A stretch of DNA of 64,000 bases, taken from the NCBI RefSeq assembly GCF_022842145.1, contig NZ_JALHQD010000002.1:310001-374000 (forward strand), written 5' to 3'. The notes beneath the pieces are model-generated. The model was not told the DNA's origin, did not search any database, and saw only the letters and a program-made list of their open reading frames with translations. Every line of letters begins with the position of its first letter. The stretch's first letter is position 1. Position numbers and translations under genes: made by a program. Positions 8,771 to 18,705 of this stretch are shown here, in pieces. The DNA is from Tabrizicola sp. Its GTDB lineage: Bacteria; Pseudomonadota; Alphaproteobacteria; Rhodobacterales; Rhodobacteraceae.

Positions 8771-9174
8771 CCTTCGGCCTTGCCCAGCCTGTCGGCCTTG
8801 CGCTTGACCAGCATGGTCCGCAGGTCGTGCATCGCCAAGAGAAGCGAGTCCGTCACCGCTTCCAGCTGCGCATCCGTCGCACGCGACTGCGCCCATTGCG
8901 TCGTCAGGTTCAGGTGATCGACGGTGCGCAGGATGTCATCGACCTCGCGCGCGGCCAGCTGGGCCTGACGCGCCGCCAGCCATTCCTCGATTGCCGCCCG
9001 GTCCGCAGTGGTCAGTTCGACCTCGCCATGCGGCTTGATGTTACCGTTCTTGACGTTGACCGCAGCGATCTCGACCATTTCGATCCGGCGCTGACGGTTT
9101 TCGGTCCCGATGCGGAACACGGCCGCCCCGTTCTCGCGCACCCGGAAATAATAGTCGGGAAGGTCTGCGCCCAT
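8767..9174 (-). CDS. Conserved hypothetical protein, 135 aa
   Basis: A soluble, charged protein without signal peptide or membrane helix. The N-terminal half (YYFRVRENGAAVFRI) looks like a small beta-rich domain, and the C-terminal half is helical and rich in Ala, Arg and Leu. I do not recognise a domain of known function. The start at 9174 gives MGADLPDYYF. It ends overlapping the stop of the FG-GAP protein gene on the other strand. Confidence 0.65.
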   Translation of the reverse strand: MGADLPDYYFRVRENGAAVFRIGTENRQRRIEMVEIAAVNVKNGNIKPHGEVELTTADRAAIEEWLAARQAQLAAREVDDILRTVDHLNLTTQWAQSRATDAQLEAVTDSLLLAMHDLRTMLVKRKADRLGKAEG

Positions 9175-9263
9175 GCCTGCCTAATCCAATCTTTGCGGAA
9201 CAGTCCGCTCCGCCATTCCTTGCGGAGCGAGCGCCACTCGTCAACCCGGTAAGCCGCCCCGCC

Positions 9264-10828
<1,565 letters not shown>

Positions 10829-10905
10829 CCGAAGTTCGCCGCAAGTTTACGGAATGTTTGCGGTTTGTGCTGATTCTGTCCCCGTGCGAACGGTGGAGAA
10901 ACGGT

Positions 10906-11403
10906 ATGACAATGTATGCCCCGGTACTGGACGGATCGCAAAAGGCGTTCCTGTCCTGCTACCTCGACAACCTTGCCCTGGTGGAGCGGCTGCATCGCCT
11001 GCTTCTTGACGTGATCAAGGATGAATTCGAACGGCTGAACATCCTGGAGATCAACTCGGTTCAGGCGCTTCTCCTGTTCAACATCGGCGAGAACGAGGTA
11101 ACGGCGGGCGAGTTGAAATCGCGCGGCTACTACCAGGGCTCGAACGTCAGCTACAACCTGAAGAAGCTGGTCGAACTGGGCTACATGCACCACCAGCGGT
11201 CCGAGATCGACCGCCGCTCGGTGCGGGTCCGGTTGACGGAACAGGGGAGGCATGTGCGCGGCGTCATCGCAGACCTTTTCGCCCGGCACGCGGACGGGAT
11301 GGAACAGCGCGGGTTGATCGATGCCTCGGGGATGGACGAGATCAACATGTCCCTCAAGCGGATGGAGCGGTTCTGGACCGAACAGATCCGCTATATCTAC
11401 TGA
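10906..11403 (+). CDS. MarR-family winged-helix transcriptional regulator (LdtR-like)
   Basis: The 165-residue protein has the MarR architecture: an N-terminal dimerisation helix, a winged helix-turn-helix (ELKSRGYYQGSNVSYNLKKLVELGYM) and a wing with DRRSVRVRLTEQG. The recognition-helix sequence YYQGSNVSYNLKKL is characteristic of the alphaproteobacterial LdtR/MarR group. The ATG at 10906 has GGAGA upstream and gives the family N-terminus (MTMYAPVL); an in-frame upstream start at 10858 adds an unlikely extension. The ligand is unknown. A CCGCAA/TTGCGG inverted repeat ahead of the gene (about 10839-10863) could be an autoregulatory site. Confidence 0.85.
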   Translation: MTMYAPVLDGSQKAFLSCYLDNLALVERLHRLLLDVIKDEFERLNILEINSVQALLLFNIGENEVTAGELKSRGYYQGSNVSYNLKKLVELGYMHHQRSEIDRRSVRVRLTEQGRHVRGVIADLFARHADGMEQRGLIDASGMDEINMSLKRMERFWTEQIRYIY

Positions 11404-11470
11404 CACAGCGGTCAGATCGCTGCGGGGCTGCTGCGGTCGGGCCAAAGGGTGCGGTGCCCGTCTTGCAGCC

Positions 11471-11520
11471 TTGGTAAAATCCTTACCAAATCCTTCACGT
11501 CCGCGATCAAGTCATTGATC
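11471..11520. other. Two palindromes between convergent genes
   Basis: TTGGTAA (11471-11477) pairs with TTACCAA (11483-11489), and GATCAA (11505-11510) pairs with TTGATC (11515-11520). They lie in the 170-bp gap between the MarR and DUF1178 genes, whose stops face each other. They may be terminators or protein-binding sites; no U-tract is present. Confidence 0.35.
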
Positions 11521-11573
11521 TGATATGGCTCGCGGCGCTTGTCCACCGTGGACATGGTTCTAAGTCCAACCCC

Positions 11574-11999
11574 TCAGTTCACCTTCCGGGCGGGCAGGAA
11601 GGGCAGCGGGGCGACCGGCAACCCCTCTTCAATCATCGCGCGCGCCTCGTCCGGCTTTGCCTCGCCGTGGATCGCGCGCTCGGTTGCATCACCCGCATGG
11701 ATCTTCCGGGCCTCTGCCGCGAAATTCATGCCGACGTATTCCGAGTTCTCCTCGATCTGCTTTTTCAGCGCGGCAAGCTTTTCTTCCATCTCGGAACCCG
11801 GCGCCGACAGGTCCGGCCTGGCAGCCGATTTGCGGGCCGGGCGGACGGCGGGGGCCATCAATTCCTTCTCGACCTCGGCCAGGCCGCAGACCGGACATTC
11901 AACTTGCCCAGCCGCCAGCAGCGCCTGGAAACCCTCGGCGTTCTTGAACCAGCTGTCAAAGCCGTGACCGGCCCCGCATTTCAGGCTGTATCGGATCAT
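11574..11999 (-). CDS. DUF1178 family protein
   Basis: A 141-residue protein of a family widespread in alpha- and betaproteobacteria. It begins MIRYSLKCGAGHGFDSWF and has a zinc-ribbon-like pair C8-x4-H (CGAGH) and C-P-V-C (about 35-38), followed by a charged linker and a C-terminal helical region (EYVGMNFAAEARKIH). The function is unknown. An in-frame ATG at 12014 would add five residues; 11999 matches the family start. Confidence 0.8.
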   Translation of the reverse strand: MIRYSLKCGAGHGFDSWFKNAEGFQALLAAGQVECPVCGLAEVEKELMAPAVRPARKSAARPDLSAPGSEMEEKLAALKKQIEENSEYVGMNFAAEARKIHAGDATERAIHGEAKPDEARAMIEEGLPVAPLPFLPARKVN

Positions 12000-12050
12000 C
12001 TTGTGCAGTCCCATTCCGGAACCCGGTTAGCTAACACTCGCCGCGAAAGA

Positions 12051-12602
12051 TCAATGGCCCTTGCGCCTGCCGGGCTTCTGGCCAGCCGCAGGAGCAGGAT
12101 CATCGTCATCATCCCCCGCGATGGGCCCCGGTCGTCCCTGAAGCGGCGGCAGAAACTGTCCGATGATCGTGGCAAGCTCGGGCTCGGCCACCAGCGTCGC
12201 GGCCTCGGCCAAGGGGAACCATTTGCGGCGGCGTTCCTTCACCTCGGGGAAGGTCTTGGCCAGCTCGTCGACCCGCAGGCCATAGACCGCGACCGCGCAA
12301 GGCACGCTCGCCTCGGGTGAAAGGCATTTCTGATAGCCATAGCGCCCGATGCAGAGCGGGTTCATCGTGCCCTGAACCCCCGCCTCTTCCCAGGCTTCCT
12401 GGGCGGCGGCGGCTTCGGGCGCAAGGCCCGGCATCGGCCAGCCTTTGGGGATCACCCAGCGCCCGGTATCCCGGCTGGTGATCAGCAGCACTTCGACGCC
12501 GGTTGCAACTGCACGCCAGCAAAGCGCCCCGTACTGCATCCGTGTGCCGCCCTTGTCGGTGCCCTGCACCGCACTCTTGTCTTGCCAACCCATTCCAGTC
12601 AC
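12051..12602 (-). CDS. NUDIX hydrolase (DIPP/MutT-like)
   Basis: The 183-residue product contains a NUDIX domain: WVIPKGWPMPGLAPEAAAAQ leads into the metal-binding QEAWEEAGV, corresponding to REUxEExGU with Gln in place of Arg. The GWPM signature is typical of alphaproteobacterial NUDIX proteins resembling diphosphoinositol-polyphosphate hydrolases. The C-terminus is an Asp-rich, Pro/Ala-rich tail ending in basic residues. The substrate cannot be predicted. The N-terminal 20 residues are poorly conserved, so the exact start is uncertain. Confidence 0.82.
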   Translation of the reverse strand: MTGMGWQDKSAVQGTDKGGTRMQYGALCWRAVATGVEVLLITSRDTGRWVIPKGWPMPGLAPEAAAAQEAWEEAGVQGTMNPLCIGRYGYQKCLSPEASVPCAVAVYGLRVDELAKTFPEVKERRRKWFPLAEAATLVAEPELATIIGQFLPPLQGRPGPIAGDDDDDPAPAAGQKPGRRKGH

Positions 12603-12759
12603 CCTGGCCGCCCGTTTCCCGGATCTGGCCGCTGCCCTAGTCCTCGATACGCACTATCGCATATAAATGGCGCGAATTGGAAAAAAGTTCCGGAAAATTG
12701 ACGCAGTCTGCAGTCGGATTATCTGACCTCGCATGGAAATGATGCAAAAGGGGGATGGT

Positions 12760-13275
12760 GTGATCCGGTTTCTGATGGCAAGCGCGCTTACCCTGCTGGG
12801 AACGTCAGCCCTGGCGGCCGAGGGGTTCCGCTTTGCTTCGATCGACGGGGGCGAGATCGACCTGGACGACTGGCGCGGCAAGCCCGTGCTGGTGGTCAAC
12901 ACCGCCTCACTTTGCGGCTTTGCCGGCCAGTTCGACGCATTGCAGGACCTGCACGAGCGGTTTGGCGACAGCGCGCTGATCCTGGCCGTCCCGTCGAACG
13001 ATTTCGACCAGGAGCTTGCCGACGAGGCGGCGGTCAAGGAATACTGCGCCATGACTTTCGACCTAACCCTGCCGATGACAGAGATCACCCCGGTGAAAGG
13101 CGCCGGAGCCCATCCGTTCTATGCATGGGTGCAGGCCGAGACCGGGTTCGCGCCCGGCTGGAACTTCAACAAGGTGCTTCTCGCGCCGGATGGCACCATC
13201 GCGGGGACGTTCGGCGCCCCCGTCAGGCCGGAAGGTCCCGAGATCGCCGGCCGGATCGAGGCCATGCTGGAATGA
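12760..13275 (+). CDS. Exported glutathione peroxidase-like protein
   Basis: A thiol peroxidase of the GPx family with a signal peptide (1-20, ending ALAA), so it probably acts in the periplasm. It has the active-site Cys52 in NTASLCGFAGQF, a PSNDFDQE motif containing the likely Gln84, and WNFNKVLL with Trp134/Asn135. The usual PCNQFGGQEP is altered to PSNDFDQEL, which marks a divergent branch that probably uses thioredoxin-like donors. The GTG at 12760 follows AAGGGGG; the in-frame ATG at 12733 would give a longer n-region. It overlaps the next gene (ATGA). Confidence 0.85.
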   Translation: MIRFLMASALTLLGTSALAAEGFRFASIDGGEIDLDDWRGKPVLVVNTASLCGFAGQFDALQDLHERFGDSALILAVPSNDFDQELADEAAVKEYCAMTFDLTLPMTEITPVKGAGAHPFYAWVQAETGFAPGWNFNKVLLAPDGTIAGTFGAPVRPEGPEIAGRIEAMLE

Positions 13276-14414
13276 TCGCCGGCCCCCCGCCCGTCTCTGC
13301 GGTGGGGCTGGCTTCCCCCCTTTTCATCGGCTCGGATATCTACCGAGGGTCCTCCTATGGTCAGCGCCATCCCTTGCGGGTGCCAAGGGTGTCGACCGTG
13401 ATGGACCTGGCCCGCGCCTTGGGCTGGCTGCCGCCGGACCGGTTTCGCACCAGCCCGCGCGCCAAGCCTGCAGCTTTGGCACTCTGGCACGAGCCTGCCT
13501 ACATCGCCGCGCTGCAGGCCGCCGAGATGATGGGCGAAGCGACCGATGAGATGCGGCGGCGCTTTCACCTTGGCACGCTGTCGAACCCGATCTTCCCCGA
13601 GGTCTACCGCCGCCCCGCGACGGGGGCGGGCGGCGTGATGCTGGCGGCCGAACTTCTGGCCGCGACGCCGGGGGTGATCCACGTCCCCGGCGGCGGTACG
13701 CATCATGGCCTGCCGGGGCAGGCGAACGGGTTTTGCTACCTCAACGACGTTGTACTGGGGATCAAGGTCCTGCAGCGCGCGGGGCTGACGCGCATCGCTT
13801 ACGTCGACCTTGATGCGCACCACTCGGACGGGGTGGAGCTTGCCTTTGCCGGAGACCCGCAGGTGCGGATGATCTCGGTGCACGAGGAAGGCCGCTGGCC
13901 TTTCACCGGGCTTCTGGGGGACAGCGCCGGTGGTAGCGCATTCAACCTGCCGGTCCCGAGGGGCTACAACGACAGCGAGGCCCGGGCGGTACTGCACGAC
14001 CTGATCCTGCCGCGGGTCGAGGAGTTTCGCCCCGAAGCGCTTGTCCTGCAATGCGGCGCGGACAGCCTGCTGGAGGACCCGCTGTCGCGCCTCGCCCTGA
14101 CGAACCGCGCCTATCTGGAGGCGGTGCGCGCGCTTTTGCCGATGGCCCCGCGCGTGCTGGTCCTGGGCGGCGGCGGCTACAACCCGTGGTCCGTCGGGCG
14201 GCTTTGGACGGCGATCTGGGGCACCCTTGCGGGCCGCGCGTTGCCGGACCGACTGCCGGAGGTGGCGCAAGCGGTGCTGGAGGGCCTTGGCTGGGGCGGA
14301 GGGGGGCGTCCCGACCCTGGCCCCCGGATGCGGACCACTCTTCTCGACGACCCGCGCGAGGGTCCGGTGCGAGATGAGATCCGCAGCCGACTGGCCCGGC
14401 TGGCACAAAGATGA
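13272..14414 (+). CDS. Histone deacetylase-family hydrolase (AcuC/acetylpolyamine-like)
   Basis: A 380-residue arginase/deacetylase-fold zinc hydrolase. Visible catalytic motifs are GGGTHHGLPGQANGFCYLND (catalytic His pair), YVDLDAHHSDGVE (zinc-binding Asp and His), LQCGADSL (zinc Asp) and GGGGYNP (transition-state Tyr). Bacterial members remove acetyl groups from acetyl-lysine (AcuC), acetylpolyamines or related amides; the substrate here is not evident. The ATG overlaps the stop of the peroxidase gene, and the stop overlaps the start of thpR, so the three genes are coupled. Confidence 0.87.
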   Translation: MIAGPPPVSAVGLASPLFIGSDIYRGSSYGQRHPLRVPRVSTVMDLARALGWLPPDRFRTSPRAKPAALALWHEPAYIAALQAAEMMGEATDEMRRRFHLGTLSNPIFPEVYRRPATGAGGVMLAAELLAATPGVIHVPGGGTHHGLPGQANGFCYLNDVVLGIKVLQRAGLTRIAYVDLDAHHSDGVELAFAGDPQVRMISVHEEGRWPFTGLLGDSAGGSAFNLPVPRGYNDSEARAVLHDLILPRVEEFRPEALVLQCGADSLLEDPLSRLALTNRAYLEAVRALLPMAPRVLVLGGGGYNPWSVGRLWTAIWGTLAGRALPDRLPEVAQAVLEGLGWGGGGRPDPGPRMRTTLLDDPREGPVRDEIRSRLARLAQR

Positions 14415-14968
14415 TCCGGGCCTTCCTTGGTCTTGCCCTGCCGCAGGCCGTGCGCGGCGCCTTGCAGGTCCAGCAGTTCCTGCTGCCGCTGCCGCGAAAG
14501 GTCGAACCCGAGAACCTGCACCTGACCCTGGTCTTCCTGGGCAACTGCCCCGAGATCGCGCTTGAGGCCGCGCATGAGGAGTTCGAGGCGTTAAGGCAGG
14601 GCCGCTTTTCACTGGCGCTTGAAGGGCTTGGGCTCTTTGGCAAGGACAAGCCAAGGGTCGCCTGGGCCGGGGTGGCCGCTTCAGCCGACCTGATGCACCT
14701 TCAGGCCAAGGTCGAGACCATTGCCCGCCGCGCCGGCTGCCCGGTCGACGCGCGCAAGTTCCTGCCCCACGTGACCTTGGGTCGGTTCCCGCCTCCGCCG
14801 CCGGTCGATGCGATGCGGCTGGAACGTGCCGTGGCGCTGGGGCAGGGTTTTCGCACCGAGCCCTGGGAGGTGACCGAGCTGACCCTGTGGCGGAGCCACC
14901 TGACCGGCAATGGCCCACAGTACGAGGTGCTTGCGCGCTACCCGCTGACCCCGATTGCTTCATCTTGA
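14411..14968 (+). CDS. thpR: RNA 2',3'-cyclic phosphodiesterase (LigT/2H family)
   Basis: The 185-residue product contains both HxT motifs of the 2H phosphoesterase superfamily, H37-L-T (ENLHLTLVFLG) and H120-V-T (FLPHVTLGRF), at the family spacing. ThpR hydrolyses 2',3'-cyclic phosphate ends of RNA and can ligate tRNA halves in vitro. It overlaps the deacetylase gene by four bases (ATGA). Confidence 0.88.
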   Translation: MIRAFLGLALPQAVRGALQVQQFLLPLPRKVEPENLHLTLVFLGNCPEIALEAAHEEFEALRQGRFSLALEGLGLFGKDKPRVAWAGVAASADLMHLQAKVETIARRAGCPVDARKFLPHVTLGRFPPPPPVDAMRLERAVALGQGFRTEPWEVTELTLWRSHLTGNGPQYEVLARYPLTPIASS

Positions 14969-15016
14969 CAGGCGACACGCCCTGACGCACCACGGATCGC
15001 AACTAGGGAGACGTCC

Positions 15017-16045
15017 ATGAAGATAGCTCACCGCGAGATCGGCCCGAACCATCCGCCGCTTGTCATCGCCGATATCGGTATCAATCACGGCGGTGATCTG
15101 GCTGTGGCCAAGGAGATGGTGCGGCTGGCTGCCGGGGCGGGCTGCGAGATGATCAAGCACCAGACCCACATCATCGAAGACGAGATGACCGAGGAGGCGA
15201 AGTCGATCTTCCCGCCCAACGCCGATGTCTCGATCTGGCACGTCATGGAACGCTGCGCGCTGACCTTGGACGAAGAGGCCGAGATGAAGCGGTACACCGA
15301 AAGCCTGGGGCTGATCTGGATCTCGACGCCCTTCAGCCGGGCCGCCGCCGACTGGCTGGAGACGCAGGATGTCCCCGCCTACAAGATCGGATCGGGTGAG
15401 GCCGACAACATTCCGCTCATCCGCCACATCGCGCGCAAGGGCAAGCCGGTGATCCTGTCGACGGGGATGCAGACGATCGAAACCATTCGCGCTTCGGTCG
15501 ACATCCTGGACAAGGCGGGGGTGGAATACGCCCTGCTGGAATGCACCAACCTCTATCCAAGCCCGGCCGAGATCGTCAGCCTGCGCGGCGTGACCGACCT
15601 TCGGAATGCCTTCCCGAAAGCCGTCGTCGGCTTTTCCGACCATTCCATCGGCCCCGAGATGGCGCTGGCCTCGGTCGCGCTGGGGGCCTGCATCCTGGAA
15701 CGGCACTACACCGACACCCGCTACCGCAAGGGGCCGGACATCATCAACTCGATGGACCCGGCGGAACTGCGGTTCCTGATCGACCGGTCCAAAGAGATAT
15801 GGATTGCCGCCAACAACCCCAAACAGCGGTCCGCACCCGAAGAGGACGTCTACCGCTTCGCCCGCGGGTCCGTGGTGGCCGACAAGGACCTGCCCGAGGG
15901 CCATGTGATTCAGGAGGCCGACATCTGGGCCCGCCGCCCCGGCAGCGGAGAGATTGCGGCCTATGACTTCGACAAGGTGGTGGGGAAGCGGCTGACCCGG
16001 GCGGTGACGCGAAATACGCAGCTGAAGTGGAGTGATCTAGGGTGA
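15017..16045 (+). CDS. neuB: N-acetylneuraminate (nonulosonate) synthase
   Basis: NeuB condenses phosphoenolpyruvate with N-acetylmannosamine (or a bacillosamine-derived sugar) to give a nine-carbon sialic acid. The 342-residue product has a TIM-barrel NeuB domain (ADIGINHGGDLAVAKEM near the start, YKIGSGEADNIPL, STGMQTIETI, GFSDHSIGPEMALASVALGA, ERHYTDTRYRKGPD) and a C-terminal SAF/antifreeze-like domain (about 285-342). First gene of the surface-glycan block. Its stop overlaps the GTG of the next gene. Absence of legionaminate-specific genes (LegB, LegC, LegF type) nearby favours Neu5Ac. Confidence 0.92.
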   Translation: MKIAHREIGPNHPPLVIADIGINHGGDLAVAKEMVRLAAGAGCEMIKHQTHIIEDEMTEEAKSIFPPNADVSIWHVMERCALTLDEEAEMKRYTESLGLIWISTPFSRAAADWLETQDVPAYKIGSGEADNIPLIRHIARKGKPVILSTGMQTIETIRASVDILDKAGVEYALLECTNLYPSPAEIVSLRGVTDLRNAFPKAVVGFSDHSIGPEMALASVALGACILERHYTDTRYRKGPDIINSMDPAELRFLIDRSKEIWIAANNPKQRSAPEEDVYRFARGSVVADKDLPEGHVIQEADIWARRPGSGEIAAYDFDKVVGKRLTRAVTRNTQLKWSDLG

Positions 16046-17187
16046 TCCCCGGCTGGAAGATCAGGCGGGAGCTTGACCGGGCCTCTCAGCGCCTGCGTGC
16101 GGCAGTTGGCAAGCTCTACGAACCCCTGATTCAGCGCGCTTATGACCGCAAGCGCACCAGTGTGGTCAAGGTGCACCAGGGGGGAGTCCCCCTGACGGAT
16201 CGCATTGCTCTCGTGCTGACCTACCAGCCCAAAGGCTTTGCCGCGTCGCTTCTGAAGACCTGCGCCCATCTTCGCGCCAAGGGCTATGCGCCTCTGGTCG
16301 TCTGTAATGCCCCCGCGACCGAAGCCGACCTGCGCATTTTGGCACCGGAGACTTGGGCGATCCTTCTGCGACCCAACTATGGCTACGATTTCGGCGGCTA
16401 CCGGGACGGAATTCTTCATTTAAGAGATAGCGGGGTGGCTCCCCGCTTTCTGATCATCCTGAACGACAGCATTTGGTATCCGCTGAACGATGCTGACACT
16501 CTCATAGAACGCATGGAGGCAACGGGTTTTGGTTTGACGGGAGCGATCCTGCAGGAGGGGGACCAAGGCAAAGCACCGCGATCAAGCCGATACAAGGATT
16601 ACATCGAATCCTTCTTCTATCTCATCAGTAGCGAGTGCTACAAAAGCCAAGCCTTCACCCAATTCTGGACCTACTTTCCGATGTCGAACCTGAAGTTCAA
16701 CGCGGTTTATGCCGGGGAACGTCGGTTCTCGCGGGTGCTGGAGGAATCTGGCCAATCCGTTGGCTGTGTCCTGACTCGGTCCGACATGCTATCTTGCCTC
16801 CAGTCTCAGTCGGCGGAATTTCTCCGCAAAACCCTAACTTACGCTGCATACACCGATCCTCTCTTCGAGAAAGAGGGAGCCATGATTCTGGCAGATTTCG
16901 GTACGGATGAAATGTGGCGCCGGCGAGCGTTGGCACATGTTGCGGCTGTTAGCAGGAGAAGGCACTTTCACGCATCCTTCTGTTATGCTTCAGTCATGCT
17001 CTTGAATGTGCCATTCCTGAAAAAGACCTCTGGGACGATCCTTGGTCGGAGTTACGGGATGTTGCATCTCAAGAGCCGTGAGCAGTATCTTCGGGCCGTT
17101 GGATCCGAAGACCTGCCCAGACCAAGCTCGACTGTGTTGTCCGAGCTTCAGGCAAGCGTGCGGGGTGAATTGCTTGCCTCCCACTGA
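16042..17187 (+). CDS. Rhamnan-synthesis F (RgpF)-like protein, copy 1
   Basis: A 381-residue protein of the RgpF family (PF05045-type), glycosyltransferase-like proteins in polysaccharide clusters. Diagnostic stretches are LTYQPKGF, RPNYGYDFGGYRDGI (about 113-127) and LIILNDSIWYPL. It starts with GTG overlapping the neuB stop. Base composition and codon use become noticeably more AT-rich along the gene than in the flanking housekeeping genes, suggesting lateral origin. It is a tandem paralogue of the gene at 17482. The acceptor and donor are unknown. Confidence 0.78.
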   Translation: MIPGWKIRRELDRASQRLRAAVGKLYEPLIQRAYDRKRTSVVKVHQGGVPLTDRIALVLTYQPKGFAASLLKTCAHLRAKGYAPLVVCNAPATEADLRILAPETWAILLRPNYGYDFGGYRDGILHLRDSGVAPRFLIILNDSIWYPLNDADTLIERMEATGFGLTGAILQEGDQGKAPRSSRYKDYIESFFYLISSECYKSQAFTQFWTYFPMSNLKFNAVYAGERRFSRVLEESGQSVGCVLTRSDMLSCLQSQSAEFLRKTLTYAAYTDPLFEKEGAMILADFGTDEMWRRRALAHVAAVSRRRHFHASFCYASVMLLNVPFLKKTSGTILGRSYGMLHLKSREQYLRAVGSEDLPRPSSTVLSELQASVRGELLASH

Positions 17188-17481
17188 TTGACGAGAGAAG
17201 CTTCGACAAATGGTTTGCCAGGGTTGGTTTGGCACTTTTCCGCGCAAGTCAGAGGCCGCTCGGGCAGTTGGTGCCAAAGACGACAGCTTGAGCTTGTGTA
17301 ATCCGTGCAGAACAGTAAACCGTCGCCTGCGAAGTTGATCCGGTACTCGGTGGTGATTAAGATGGTTAAGCTTGTTGATACTCGGTCCAAGATGCATTTG
17401 CGGATCGGAAATGCCGCGGCAAGAGCTTGCCAATCTGTTTTCGGTCAGTCTTCCCTGACGATAGTCGCAGGGAGGTAGGGC
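17188..17481. other. 294-bp gap between the two RgpF-like genes
   Basis: No convincing reading frame on either strand. The DNA has the same lowered GC as the neighbouring genes. It holds short TTAA-rich stretches (near 17359-17369) but no strong hairpin or promoter that I can defend. A GGGAGG ribosome-binding site for the next gene lies at its right end. Confidence 0.4.
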
Positions 17482-18642
17482 ATGGCATTGCCTTCGGCCT
17501 GGAAGGTCAGGCGCGAACTGGAACGAATCCGGGTTAAGGCCGTACTTTTCACAAGTCGCTGGTTCCATGACCCGATCCGCAAACCGATCTACGACCTCAC
17601 TGCGCGATGGCGCCAGCTGGTCACGAAGGGCAAGCTGCCACTAACAGACCGCGTTACTGTCTTCGTGGTCTATCAACCCAAAGGACTGACTGGTTCGATT
17701 CTGATCACATTGGAGCATCTCCGGCGCAATAATTACTCCGTTCTCGTCGTGTCAAACGGACCACTACAGTCTGAAGACCGCGAAACCCTGGCCGCTCACT
17801 CAGCCGCGGTGATGGAGCGTCCCAATGTCGGCTACGACTTTGGAGCCTACCGCGACGGCATTCGGTATCTTTGGTCGTTGAACCACGATCTGTCTCTGCT
17901 GGTCCTAATGAACGACAGCACCTGGTTCCCGCTGCGTCGCGATGACGACAGTCTGGCCCGCATGGAGGCGCTGGATGCCGATCTGTCAGGACATATCTTT
18001 AAGATGGAAGAACGCCACAAGGGTCTGCAGGACCACATCGAGTCCCATTTGTTGATAATCTCTAGGAAGTTCGTCGTTTCGGACGACTTCCGACGGTTTT
18101 GGCTGCGCTACCGAATGTCAGATCATCGCGCTACAACCATCCGCTCTGGCGAGAAAGGCTTTTCGCAATTTGCTATCCGAGGCGGGTGGACTGTGAAGGC
18201 AATGATGGGGCGCGAATGGTTAGTAGATTGTTTGCAAAGTCGCAGTGATCAGGAACTCGCACAGATATTGGAGCACACTGTTGATGGCTTTCAAATTCGA
18301 ATGCAAAACGCCGATGCAATTCGAAGAACTGCCGATCGTGGCGAAGCCTGGCATCGGGACTATGTCGTTTGGGCGTATCAATGTCTTTCCAACACGACAC
18401 CATTCGGACTCTCTAGCTCGTTCGTGATGCCGGCAATGGTCTATGGTGGGCTTGGCTTTGCCAAGAAGGGGCGCGACTTACCTTTTCATTTTGCCCGGCA
18501 GAAGCTGTTGGAACTTGAAGCGCGGGGCGTGATCGCTCCGCTTGACGAGGTCGTCCGGGCCGAGATTGCAGCAGCTGTGGGCATTTGGGTATCGCCAAAG
18601 GGGCAGGAGGGGTCGATTATCTGTCCGCGGCCAAGACGGTGA
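17482..18642 (+). CDS. Rhamnan-synthesis F (RgpF)-like protein, copy 2
   Basis: A 386-residue paralogue of the upstream gene. It shares the order of motifs VVYQPKGLTGS, RPNVGYDFGAYRDGI (about 114-128) and LVLMNDSTWFPL, and a similar N-terminus (WKVRRELERIR versus WKIRRELDRAS). Lowered GC persists through it. Two diverged tandem copies suggest two successive transfer steps or two glycan acceptors. GGGAGG precedes the ATG. Confidence 0.78.
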   Translation: MALPSAWKVRRELERIRVKAVLFTSRWFHDPIRKPIYDLTARWRQLVTKGKLPLTDRVTVFVVYQPKGLTGSILITLEHLRRNNYSVLVVSNGPLQSEDRETLAAHSAAVMERPNVGYDFGAYRDGIRYLWSLNHDLSLLVLMNDSTWFPLRRDDDSLARMEALDADLSGHIFKMEERHKGLQDHIESHLLIISRKFVVSDDFRRFWLRYRMSDHRATTIRSGEKGFSQFAIRGGWTVKAMMGREWLVDCLQSRSDQELAQILEHTVDGFQIRMQNADAIRRTADRGEAWHRDYVVWAYQCLSNTTPFGLSSSFVMPAMVYGGLGFAKKGRDLPFHFARQKLLELEARGVIAPLDEVVRAEIAAAVGIWVSPKGQEGSIICPRPRR

Positions 18643-18705
18643 CAGAGCTAACTCTGGTCGGCGGCAACCCTTGCCAGCTGTCCCCTCCCGCGTCATGACT
18701 GCCGC

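Noticed and set aside
11505-11520. FNR-like site (ATCAA and TTGAT halves)
   Set aside because: The half-sites are in the inverted order (GATCAA-N4-TTGATC) compared with TTGAT-N4-ATCAA, and the site lies between convergent genes, not in a promoter.
17188-17481. A degenerate gene between the two RgpF-like genes
   Set aside because: No frame shows similarity to RgpF or another family by eye; stops are frequent in all frames.
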